DNA of 28,870 bases. Source: an uncultured Blautia sp. Its GTDB lineage: Bacteria > Bacillota > Clostridia > Lachnospirales > Lachnospiraceae. The stretch is taken from the NCBI GenBank assembly GCA_900547615.1, contig URHH01000025.1, positions 1 to 28,870 of the forward strand, written 5' to 3'. Each line of letters opens with the position of its first letter. The stretch's first letter is position 1. The position numbers and the translations under genes are program-made. Below the pieces are notes generated by a model, which was given only the letters and a program-made list of their open reading frames with translations, made no database searches and was not told the origin of the DNA. Positions 7,232 through 14,733 of this stretch are shown here, in pieces.

Positions 7232-9163
7232 TTAAAAGCCATACATTTCTTCCAGTGTGGCATCTTTTGTCTTCGCTCCATCTTTTACATCATCACCATA
7301 TGGAAAGGCAACATAATCCTCTGCCGTCAGACCTTCTTTGATCATGATATTGTAACCGCCGTCCACGCTGGCTCCTACTGTAACAATCTGTTTCTTTAGC
7401 GTTCCGTCTTTGTCTTTTTTATAAACATAGCTTGTTCCGTTTTCTGTACGCACAAATGCTTTTGATATGATCAGAAGATTGGTATCAGAGACTTCTTCGC
7501 CCAGCATGATATTCAGCCAGCTGTCTTCTCCCACCTGTACCGATTTATCCGGAATCGTTGCCGTAAAATTATAATAGGACACATTTGGATTTCCGTCTCC
7601 CATATACATACTTCCGTCCGATTCTATAGGATAATCCGACACATCGATAACTTCTGCATCAAATTCTCCGCTGTCATAACTGGAGCATTTCAGAATGGTT
7701 CCCTCTTTTACCTTATCAAGAAGAAGCTCTCCTACCTGTCCCTGCACATAATATCCTTCCTTACTCTTTACCTTTAAGAAAGCGTCCTGTGAGGTACTGC
7801 CTGTGACAGGATCTCCTACATAAGCGATGGTTCCGTCCAGTTTGCTGTAAATTTCCCGGTTTTCCATCTTTCGTTCCAGTTTTTTGATTTTTAAATCACT
7901 TTCTTCTATATCAATTTTCAGGCTGGCAATGCGGTTTCTCTGGATTTTTATTGCCTCATCTCTTGTAAGCGTCGTTCCGGAACCGCCTCCGCTTCCATCT
8001 CCTCCGCCATCATCCTGTGGTTCTTCATTTTCTTCATACTGAGATGCCTCTTCAACGGTAAGCTCTGTCTCCGCAAACATATAAACAGGATTGGAAAGAA
8101 GACTTCCGTCTATGTAATAATATCCGATACAGGATGCTTTTCTGTCCTGAAAATCACTGATGGTATCGTTCTGATGAAATTCAAGCTGGAACCAGCTTCC
8201 TGTTTCACTTAATTTTTCTGTTCCGTCCTGACTGTATCCTGCCATTTTATTAAAGAAAGAACCCATCACCGTCACTTTCCCCTTTGCACTGCTGCAGAGA
8301 AATACATACGGATCTTCCTTTGTACCAGATCCTTTAAAAGGCTCTGTATTGTAATCAAGAGTCATATAAAAAGGCGCTTCCCCGTCAGAAATTCCGTTTA
8401 TATCGGAGGGGTCTAAAATATCCGGTGTTGGCGTCGGACCGTTCGGATCCGGCGTTGGCGTGGGAAGCTCAGGTTCCTGGTTTCCTTCTCCGGAAGTCAG
8501 ATCGTCTGAGAGAGGTTCATCATAACTCACATCTCCATTTTGAATGGTTCCCTGGGTTTCTGTCTTATCGCTTCCTGAAGTCAGAGTGTCATCTCCTGAT
8601 TCCAGAACAGTCGCAAGAACAGGAGCAAACGGAATGGCTGCCAGATACATTCCCTGTGAACTTCCCGCTGATGCCTGCTCATCCTCCGGAATATCGTCTG
8701 TTGTTCCATTATCGCCGCCTAAATTATCTGCGTCTATGGGGTTCTGATCCGTCTCCTCTACAGGTCCGCCGTTTAACAGGCTGTTCAGTCTGTTGACTGC
8801 CTTATTTAAATCCTGTTCCAGTTTCTGATGTTTCAGCTTTGCAATATTTAACTCCATTTCCACAAGAGTCATGTCAAATGTCATCAGTTTATCGCCCTTT
8901 TTGACGGCATCTCCCTTCTGCACATACACGTCCTGGATAATCACATCTTTATCCATTTTTACATTCTGGGAAACACTTGTTACAATCTGCCCCTGAAGAG
9001 TCGTACTTGGAGTGTACCAGCTGCTTGCAATACTGCTCACATTTACAACCATAACCTCTTTCTGATTCTTCTTTTTTACATAGGAAAGACCGCCTGCTGC
9101 CCCTCCTGCCACAAGAGAGGCAACCACAACTCCTATAATTACTTTTTTGATTATGCTGCGCAT
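7232..9163 (-). CDS. HlyD/RND-type efflux adaptor with large coiled-coil insertion
   Basis: A 643-residue membrane-fusion protein (usual length 350-450). Residues 5-28 form the membrane anchor. A lipoyl-like half (about 50-98, with VYVQKGDAVKKGDKLMTFD), the first coiled-coil helix (99-131), an insertion (about 132-398), the return helix (399-437), the second lipoyl half (438-465) and beta-barrel domains follow. The insertion contains acidic low-complexity sequence, a PTPTPDPNGPTPTPD linker at 234-248, a compact beta-rich piece (about 263-365) and a Gly/Ser-rich linker (386-397). The frame is open to 9241, but the ATG at 9163 is chosen: it follows GAGGTG, begins the anchor, and lies 4 bp after the ATPase stop. 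It should link the MacB-like permease to extracytoplasmic partners; no outer membrane is expected, so the tip insertion may serve another contact. Confidence 0.9.
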   Translation of the reverse strand: MRSIIKKVIIGVVVASLVAGGAAGGLSYVKKKNQKEVMVVNVSSIASSWYTPSTTLQGQIVTSVSQNVKMDKDVIIQDVYVQKGDAVKKGDKLMTFDMTLVEMELNIAKLKHQKLEQDLNKAVNRLNSLLNGGPVEETDQNPIDADNLGGDNGTTDDIPEDEQASAGSSQGMYLAAIPFAPVLATVLESGDDTLTSGSDKTETQGTIQNGDVSYDEPLSDDLTSGEGNQEPELPTPTPDPNGPTPTPDILDPSDINGISDGEAPFYMTLDYNTEPFKGSGTKEDPYVFLCSSAKGKVTVMGSFFNKMAGYSQDGTEKLSETGSWFQLEFHQNDTISDFQDRKASCIGYYYIDGSLLSNPVYMFAETELTVEEASQYEENEEPQDDGGGDGSGGGSGTTLTRDEAIKIQRNRIASLKIDIEESDLKIKKLERKMENREIYSKLDGTIAYVGDPVTGSTSQDAFLKVKSKEGYYVQGQVGELLLDKVKEGTILKCSSYDSGEFDAEVIDVSDYPIESDGSMYMGDGNPNVSYYNFTATIPDKSVQVGEDSWLNIMLGEEVSDTNLLIISKAFVRTENGTSYVYKKDKDGTLKKQIVTVGASVDGGYNIMIKEGLTAEDYVAFPYGDDVKDGAKTKDATLEEMYGF

Positions 9164-9167
9164 TTTT

Positions 9168-9839
9168 TCACCTCTTTTCCTGCAGTTCACCGTCACGTAT
9201 GGTAACAACGCGCTTTGCATGTGCCGCAATATCCGGATCATGGGTGATCATGAGAACGGATACGCCTTCCTCATTTAATTTCTGAAACAGCTCCATAACC
9301 TGAGCTCCTGATTTGCTGTCAAGGGCTCCTGTAGGTTCGTCTGCCAGAAGAAGCTTTGGATTATTTACAATCGCCCGGGCAATGGCAACTCTCTGCTTCT
9401 GTCCGCCGGAAAGCTGATTGGGCCGAAAATCCACACGCTCTGCAAGTCCTACTCTTTCCAGTGCCTTCAATGCCCGTTCCCTTCTTTCTTTTTTGGGAAC
9501 TTTCGCATAATTCAAAGGCATTTCCACATTCGCCAGGGCTGTCTGTCTTGGAAGAAGATGGAAACTCTGGAATACAAAACCGATTTTATGCAGGCGCAAA
9601 TCTGACATTTCGTTTTCCGAACAGGCGCTTATGTCCTGCCCGTCAAGAAAAAACGTTCCCTTTGTCGCCTGATCCAGACACCCGATGATATTCATAAGCG
9701 TGGTCTTTCCGGAACCGGAAGGTCCCATGATTGCCACATACTCCCCTTCCTCCATAGAAAAATTCACATTCTTTAACACGGGAACACTCATTTTCCCCTG
9801 CTGATATTCTTTATATATATCCTTCAGATCCAAAATCAT
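9168..9839 (-). CDS. MacB/LolD-type ABC transporter ATP-binding protein (YknY-like)
   Basis: A 223-residue cytoplasmic ATPase that powers the FtsX-type permease. All nucleotide-binding motifs are present: Walker A GPSGSGKTT (39-47), Q-loop Q91, signature LSGGQ (143-147), Walker B LLLADE (163-168) with catalytic E168, D-loop GALD and switch H200. The ATG at 9839 has AAGGAG about 11 bases upstream. It lies 34 bp after adaptor 1 and 4 bp before adaptor 2, so it is clearly within the operon. Mechanotransmission without substrate passage through the membrane is known for this family. Confidence 0.96.
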   Translation of the reverse strand: MILDLKDIYKEYQQGKMSVPVLKNVNFSMEEGEYVAIMGPSGSGKTTLMNIIGCLDQATKGTFFLDGQDISACSENEMSDLRLHKIGFVFQSFHLLPRQTALANVEMPLNYAKVPKKERRERALKALERVGLAERVDFRPNQLSGGQKQRVAIARAIVNNPKLLLADEPTGALDSKSGAQVMELFQKLNEEGVSVLMITHDPDIAAHAKRVVTIRDGELQEKR

Positions 9840-9873
9840 TTTAAAGGCTCTCCTTTGTCTTATCTGTATGCAC

Positions 9874-11355
9874 TCAGCCTACTGGTACAAGGTCATCCAC
9901 AACTGCACCGGAAGCGTCTGTCTGACTTTCATCAAATTCTGAAGAAACCTCCTCTGTTCCTTCTTCATAAGGAACCATCTCTCCCATTTCCTCCTCGGGA
10001 ACCATCTCATCAGAAGAACCTTCCCCTTCCATTGATTCCATGTCCGGTTCTCCCATATCCTCAGACATCATGGCGTTCATGGTCTGCTCCCCGCTTCCCA
10101 CAACTGCGTCCATTCCTTCCTCGAGCCCTTCTGCCGGGAAAGCAATGCAGTCATCTTCTGTCAGTCCGTCCACAATCTCATATTCAAGAAGCGCCTCATC
10201 ATACTTTCCAAGTGTCACACTTCTCTTTTCCAGATGTTTTTTCTCATCTGCAACCCACACATAAGGTTCTGCAGTATCTGCATCTGCAATAAAGAAATCA
10301 CTGAGCCAGAGCCCTTCTTTTTTGTCATTCTGTCCCTGATCCGGTTCTATGTAAACATGCTGCCCAAGCATAAGCCCTTCTGACGTTTCAAGCTGCACAT
10401 AAAAAGGATAGGAACTTGAATTTGTCTGAGAATCTCCGCTTGTACTCATCATACCGTACATATTGTTACTGTCGGAGGAGGCGTTCTCCTGGTCCACGTT
10501 TCCCATTGTGCCCTTCCAGGTCTGATTTTCATCTGCTCTGGAACGGATAATAACCGGCTCTCCCGGTATAATATTCTGACGGTTCAATTCATTTACCATA
10601 CCTTTTACACGGTAAGCTCCTGTACTTAAAATAGTAATAAAAGCTCCGTTTTCTGAATTTTCCATACCGTATGTATAACCGCTGGATTCTTCCACAAGAG
10701 TATTTTCTACAGACTCCGACTCATCGCTGCTCATTTTGGAAGAATCGATTTTCTGGATCACGCCGTCTATATCGCTTCTTACTTCTGTATTTAACATGGC
10801 GTTTCCCAGCTTCTGGATTTCTGCAGCTTTGCTCTTCTGATCATATTCATTTTTCTTGAGATTCATTTTATTTGTTTCTATCTCAATAGTATAAGAAAGC
10901 TGGCTGTCCGCCTTCGCCTGTTTTTTTTCTTTCTCCAGGGTATTGATCTGCTGCTGGAGATTGACTGCCTCGTTTTTAAGACGCTCCAGATCAAGCTTTG
11001 CCTCCTGCAGATCCTCCTGAATGCTGCTTAAATCGTATTCAAAAAGAAGCTGTCCCTGTTTGACTTCATCTCCTACTTTGACTTTGACTTCCTTTACCTT
11101 TCTGCCATTGTCAATTTTTACCTCCACAGTATCCTGTGGTTCTACAACTCCGGCATACCGGTTCTGCACACCAAGGTCATTTCCCATAAGGGTACTGATG
11201 GAGGATACATATACGGTATCTTCTCCTGAAGCCCCTGTCTGGCTGTTGTTATAATAATACCAGCCTCCGGCTCCGGCTGCAGGAGAACCCCACCCCCCGG
11301 CTCGGCCTGCTGCCGCTATCACAATGCCTCCCACGACCAAAAAGCTTTTTTTCAT
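9874..11355 (-). CDS. HlyD/RND-type efflux adaptor with acidic Met-rich tail
   Basis: A 493-residue membrane-fusion protein, first gene of the export operon. It has an N-terminal anchor (4-16 plus a Gly/Ala/Trp-rich stretch to 32), a lipoyl half with VKVGDEVKQGQLLFEYDLS (92-110), a coiled-coil hairpin (about 111-185), the returning lipoyl half with RSDIDGVIQ, then beta-barrel domains. The last 70 or so residues are rich in Glu, Asp and Met and look disordered. ATG 11355 is chosen over the in-frame ATG at 11376 because a GGAGG site lies 7 bases before it; the longer start would translate that site as Ile-Gly-Gly-Thr. The anchor contains an imperfect 10-residue duplication including an Arg and a Pro. 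Two different adaptors in one operon is unusual. Confidence 0.9.
   Translation of the reverse strand: MKKSFLVVGGIVIAAAGRAGGWGSPAAGAGGWYYYNNSQTGASGEDTVYVSSISTLMGNDLGVQNRYAGVVEPQDTVEVKIDNGRKVKEVKVKVGDEVKQGQLLFEYDLSSIQEDLQEAKLDLERLKNEAVNLQQQINTLEKEKKQAKADSQLSYTIEIETNKMNLKKNEYDQKSKAAEIQKLGNAMLNTEVRSDIDGVIQKIDSSKMSSDESESVENTLVEESSGYTYGMENSENGAFITILSTGAYRVKGMVNELNRQNIIPGEPVIIRSRADENQTWKGTMGNVDQENASSDSNNMYGMMSTSGDSQTNSSSYPFYVQLETSEGLMLGQHVYIEPDQGQNDKKEGLWLSDFFIADADTAEPYVWVADEKKHLEKRSVTLGKYDEALLEYEIVDGLTEDDCIAFPAEGLEEGMDAVVGSGEQTMNAMMSEDMGEPDMESMEGEGSSDEMVPEEEMGEMVPYEEGTEEVSSEFDESQTDASGAVVDDLVPVG
11260..11310. repeat. 30-bp-offset imperfect tandem duplication in the adaptor 1 anchor
   Basis: The 21-bp segments 11260-11280 and 11290-11310 match at 17 of 21 positions at an offset of exactly 30 bp. 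In the protein, AGRAGGW (16-22) and AAGAGGW (26-32) repeat. The copy at 11290 is a run of C and G unlike the surrounding sequence. Removing one unit would leave an ordinary anchor running IVIAAAGAGGWYYYNN. Confidence 0.6.
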
Positions 11356-11401
11356 GATAGTACCTCCAATAATCATTTAACAGTCTCAAATTTTCTTTCT
11401 T

Positions 11402-11410
11402 ATCATACCA
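11402..11410 (-). promoter_or_regulatory. Extended -10 promoter element for the export operon
   Basis: On the minus strand, TGG followed by TATGAT lies about 47 bases before the adaptor 1 start. No clear -35 is seen at 17 bp, so recognition would rely on the TGn extension. No TTAGAGA half-sites occur here, so this operon is probably not controlled by the local response regulator. Confidence 0.45.
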
Positions 11411-11507
11411 GATTCTACAGCAAAATAAAAGCCTGTGGGAAAATCACTGCATTTTTCACAAATTTTTCATTTTTATTTTATAAAAATCGTATATTTTTTA
11501 TGCTTTT

Positions 11508-11536
11508 TTGACTTTCCGTTCATTTTCTGGTAAAAT
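11508..11536 (+). promoter_or_regulatory. SigmaA-type promoter for the repeat lipoprotein gene
   Basis: TTGACT (11508-11513), a 17-bp spacer ending in TGG, then TAAAAT (11531-11536). This is a near-consensus promoter with extended -10, about 40 bases before the ATG at 11576. Confidence 0.75.
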
Positions 11537-11575
11537 AGGGCAGAACAATTTTTTATAGGAAAGGAAAGAACCCAT

Positions 11576-12685
11576 ATGAAGATTGTGAAACGTTTTCTTC
11601 CTGCGTTTCTGTTTGTCCTTGTCCTCCTTCTGGCAGGCTGTTCCCCTATGGGCAAATCAGATGTAAAGGAAGTAATTACCCGTGAACTGGATTTACTGAA
11701 AAATCTGGATTCGGAAAAAACTCAGGAATACGTTTCTTATAAGGAGCTGTTTCCTGCTGCAAAAGATATGGAACTGTCGGCTGAGGTAAAAGAAGTTTTT
11801 TCTCTTTTCTTCCGGAATTTTGATTATAAGATTCAGGAAATCCACATAGACAAAAAACAGAAAACAGCTTCTGCTTCTGTAAAGCTTTCCACACTTGATG
11901 CCAGAAGCCTGGCGGAAGACTTTGAAGCACTGAAACTGAAAACAGAAATCGAAGCGGCAGCCTCCTCAAAAAGCGCTGAAAATTTTTCAGATTCCACAGA
12001 CGACAATTACCGCCTGTTAAACCAGCTTCTGAAAAAAAACAAGTACGAAACCACAGAAGAAATCTGTACCATAACCCTGCACTACAAAAATGATATTTGG
12101 AAAATCGACCATTCAAACTCTCTGGAAAACGATCTGGTAGGAGGGCTGATCACCTATCTTTCAGATCCCGACATTCTTTCTCCCGAAGAGACTATGAAGG
12201 TTTATCTGAAAACGCTGAAAAAGATGGATCTGGAAGAAATGAATAATTTTCTCGGAATTGAAAGTCTCCTTACAAGCGGAGACACTGCCAGAAGCGCCAT
12301 TGCTTCTGCTCTTGTGGAACAGGTACATACGAATTTCAATTACAAAATCTCAGAAAGCACAGTAAGCGGCTATACGGCTTCTGTAAAAGCAGAGATCACC
12401 ACCTTTGACAGTGACAGTATTTTAGATAATTACCACGAAAAACTGAACGATTATCTTGCATCTGCCGACGCCGTGATCGACGGATCGGAAAAGCGATACC
12501 TGAAATCTTATGAACTTCTTCTGGAAACCATTGAAGAAAATGAAGATACCATTACTGCTTCCGCAGATTTCCACCTTGTAAATGACGGCGCTTCCTGGAA
12601 ACTGAAAGATGCAAGCGCAGAACTTGGAAACGCCATTTTCGGAACACTTGTCACATCTCCCGTATCAGAGGAAAGCGATGAATAA
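11576..12685 (+). CDS. Lipoprotein with two repeated halves, function unknown
   Basis: A 369-residue exported lipoprotein: basic N-terminus, hydrophobic core and lipobox LLAGC with lipidated Cys22. Two halves look homologous. Residues about 28-185 run from DVKEVITRELDLLKNLD to LHYKNDIWKIDHSNSLEND. Residues about 200-360 run from SPEETMKVYLKTLKKMDLEE to DGASWKLKDASAELGNAI. Each has a helical start, a central NFDYKI/NFNYKI strand with alternating beta sequence, and a W-K closing strand, similar to DUF5105-like Firmicute lipoproteins (family assignment from memory). The ATG at 11576 follows GGAAAGGAAAG. It is divergent from the export operon and convergent with cls; a functional link to the exporter is possible but unproven. 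Confidence 0.85.
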   Translation: MKIVKRFLPAFLFVLVLLLAGCSPMGKSDVKEVITRELDLLKNLDSEKTQEYVSYKELFPAAKDMELSAEVKEVFSLFFRNFDYKIQEIHIDKKQKTASASVKLSTLDARSLAEDFEALKLKTEIEAAASSKSAENFSDSTDDNYRLLNQLLKKNKYETTEEICTITLHYKNDIWKIDHSNSLENDLVGGLITYLSDPDILSPEETMKVYLKTLKKMDLEEMNNFLGIESLLTSGDTARSAIASALVEQVHTNFNYKISESTVSGYTASVKAEITTFDSDSILDNYHEKLNDYLASADAVIDGSEKRYLKSYELLLETIEENEDTITASADFHLVNDGASWKLKDASAELGNAIFGTLVTSPVSEESDE

Positions 12686-12692
12686 TTTTTAC

Positions 12693-12741
12693 AAAAAGAC
12701 AGAAACCGGAGAAGTACAATCTCTCCGGCTTCTGTCTTTTT
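12693..12741. terminator. Strong bidirectional terminator overlapping the cls stop codon
   Basis: A 20-bp stem with one mismatch (12693-12712 with 12722-12741, loop of 9) contains CCGGAGA/TCTCCGG at its top and A5/T5 tracts at its base. It ends the lipoprotein gene on the plus strand and the twelve-gene block on the minus strand. Its right arm includes two bases of the cls stop codon. Confidence 0.9.
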
Positions 12742-14146
12742 ACATAAGAGGTGCAAACAGCAGAAAAATACTTTCCATAATCCTCTCTTTCTGTGTTCTG
12801 CCCTGAAACATTTCCAACGTATATGGATCACAGTGCAGAATATCCTGTTCAAAAATTTCCCTGTATTGTTTCACAAGCTCATTGGAATAAAAAACGCCGC
12901 ATACCTCATCGTCCACCATAAGGCTTCTCATATCCATATTCACCGAGCCTATGCAGCAAAGCTCTTCATCGACCACCATCGTTTTTGCATGGATATATCC
13001 TCTGTATTTATATACTTCCATTCCATATTCCAGAAGCTGTCCGCAAAAATAATTTGTCACAGGATCAAGAAAAAAGCTTGCTTTTACTCCCGGGATCATA
13101 AGTCTGATTTTCACTCCCGCGGCTGCCGCTGTTTTCAGCGCGTCCATCACAGAGGCATCCGGAATAAAATAAGGGGACTGAATGCGTATGCTCTTTTTGG
13201 CGCTTCGTATCATGCTGAGATAGCACATTTTTACGGACTCCTTATCGGTATCTGCGCCTCCTGTAATAAACTGGCACAGAGAATCCGATTTTTTGTATTT
13301 CTGTGGCGTCAGCTTACAAATGTAGGAGATGGTACTGTCCCAGTCTCTTTTTCTTACTGCACAAAGCCAGTCTGTAAGAAAATATTCATCGAGAATAGAA
13401 GTACACGCTCCCTCCAGACGGACCTGGGTATCTCTCCAGGGATTTTTCTTTTTATCCATATTTGCGTACTGTTTTCCAATATTCATCCCGCCAATATAGG
13501 AAATCTGATGATCTATGGATACAATCTTTCTGTGGCTTCTGTAATGGGTAAAATACGGTTTTACACGGATAACCTTTCCGTTTGCTTCTGTAAGCGGACG
13601 GAACATTTTCTGAGGAGTAGAAAGATTTGCAATAAAATCGCACATTACCCAGACATCTACCCCTTCTTTTGCCTTCTTTGCAAGAAGCTCTACCAGCTTT
13701 TCTCCCACCACATCGTGATGAATGGTATAAAATTCAATATAAATACTCTGCTCCGCCTTTTCAATATCCTGAAAAAGTCTTTTATAATGGCTTTCTCCGT
13801 CTGTCAAAAACTCTGCCTTATCACAGCAGGTAAGGCGGCTTCCATTATATGTGGAGTTAAAGCGGATTACCTGTACGTCTTCCTCTGACAGCATATTTTC
13901 TTTTATATCAGACGCTTCTGTAAGCATAAATCCGGACGGATTGTTCAAAAGCCGCCTTTTTCTGAAAAACGCAGTCAGTTTTATGGCCGCAGTACTGCCG
14001 AACACAAGATAAAGAATCGTTCCCGCATAAGGAAGACAAATCATCACAAATACCCAGAGAAGCGCTTCTGTGGGACTTTTCCGCTCTATAAAAATCACGG
14101 TTAAGATCATCAGAATATAAATAATAAATAACAGAGTATGAAACAC
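12740..14146 (-). CDS. cls: Cardiolipin synthase (phospholipase D family)
   Basis: A 468-residue membrane enzyme that joins two phosphatidylglycerol molecules into cardiolipin plus glycerol. Two N-terminal helices (about 2-20 and 28-50) are followed by two PLD domains, each with the HxKxxxxD motif: H205-x-K207-x4-D212 with the downstream IGGMNIG, and H386-x-K388-x4-D393 with IGSVNMD. The length is slightly below the usual 480-510. The start is a GTG at 14146, supported by AAGGAGG 8 bases upstream. It is the last gene of the minus-strand block, 22 bp after pgsA, which makes the phosphatidylglycerol-phosphate precursor, so the two form one pathway unit. Confidence 0.95.
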   Translation of the reverse strand: MFHTLLFIIYILMILTVIFIERKSPTEALLWVFVMICLPYAGTILYLVFGSTAAIKLTAFFRKRRLLNNPSGFMLTEASDIKENMLSEEDVQVIRFNSTYNGSRLTCCDKAEFLTDGESHYKRLFQDIEKAEQSIYIEFYTIHHDVVGEKLVELLAKKAKEGVDVWVMCDFIANLSTPQKMFRPLTEANGKVIRVKPYFTHYRSHRKIVSIDHQISYIGGMNIGKQYANMDKKKNPWRDTQVRLEGACTSILDEYFLTDWLCAVRKRDWDSTISYICKLTPQKYKKSDSLCQFITGGADTDKESVKMCYLSMIRSAKKSIRIQSPYFIPDASVMDALKTAAAAGVKIRLMIPGVKASFFLDPVTNYFCGQLLEYGMEVYKYRGYIHAKTMVVDEELCCIGSVNMDMRSLMVDDEVCGVFYSNELVKQYREIFEQDILHCDPYTLEMFQGRTQKERIMESIFLLFAPLM

Positions 14147-14168
14147 GGCTTCCCCTCCTTCCCCTGTT

Positions 14169-14729
14169 TTATTTTTCTTCTTTCATTTTGCGAAAAACAG
14201 GAATATATAAGAAAAGGGTGACTGCCATCACTGTCATCATAACTGCAATCAGGATATTTACAAATATTTCCGGAAGAGCCGGGAATAAAAACAGTACAAG
14301 AAGTCCCACAAATAAAAGAGCTGTACATACTTTTCCAAACCACATGGCTCCGTTAAGCATCTTTCCTTTTCTCAGGAAAATAATGCCCATAATTCCCATA
14401 TATCCTTCTTTTATTAACATAAGCGCAATCAAAAGCCACATAAGCGGATACCTTGTCGCAAGACACACAGCCAGAGCCGCGTGTGTCAGCTTGTCGGCAA
14501 CAGGGTCAAGAGCTTTTCCAAGCTCAGTTATCATGTTAAAGCGCCTTGCGATTTTTCCGTCAAATAAATCTGTCAGACTGGAAATCAGCACTACAAAGGC
14601 AGCCCACATATAATCCTTCTCACTTTCCGCCGTAATATAGAGATAGCAGAATACAGGAATCAGAAGGATACGGAAATATCCCATCATATTGGGAATGGAA
14701 AAAATTTCTTTTTTACTGAATTTTTTCAT
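14169..14729 (-). CDS. pgsA: CDP-diacylglycerol-glycerol-3-phosphate 3-phosphatidyltransferase
   Basis: A 186-residue multi-helix membrane enzyme making phosphatidylglycerol phosphate, the committed step to anionic phospholipids. The full CDP-alcohol phosphotransferase signature D-G-x2-A-R-x8-G-x3-D-x3-D is seen as D57, G58, A61, R62, G71, D75 and D79. Four or five further hydrophobic helices follow, and the length is typical. The ATG at 14729 lies 4 bp after the aspS stop, and the purine-rich stretch GAAGAAGAG before it is a weak ribosome site, so translation is probably coupled to aspS. A downstream partner, cls, uses its product. Confidence 0.93.
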   Translation of the reverse strand: MKKFSKKEIFSIPNMMGYFRILLIPVFCYLYITAESEKDYMWAAFVVLISSLTDLFDGKIARRFNMITELGKALDPVADKLTHAALAVCLATRYPLMWLLIALMLIKEGYMGIMGIIFLRKGKMLNGAMWFGKVCTALLFVGLLVLFLFPALPEIFVNILIAVMMTVMAVTLFLYIPVFRKMKEEK

Positions 14730-14733
14730 ATAC

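Noticed and set aside
9164..9241. Upstream start for adaptor 2 at 9241
   Set aside because: It would overlap the ATPase by 74 bp and add sequence before a good membrane anchor; the RBS-supported ATG is at 9163.
11377..11575. Fifth copy of the TTAGAGA operator upstream of the export operon
   Set aside because: I looked on both strands for TTAGAGA pairs and found none; this promoter seems to lie outside that regulon.
12833..13888. 351-codon plus-strand ORF, Cys/His rich
   Set aside because: Fully antisense to cls, which has both HKD motifs in the other frame.
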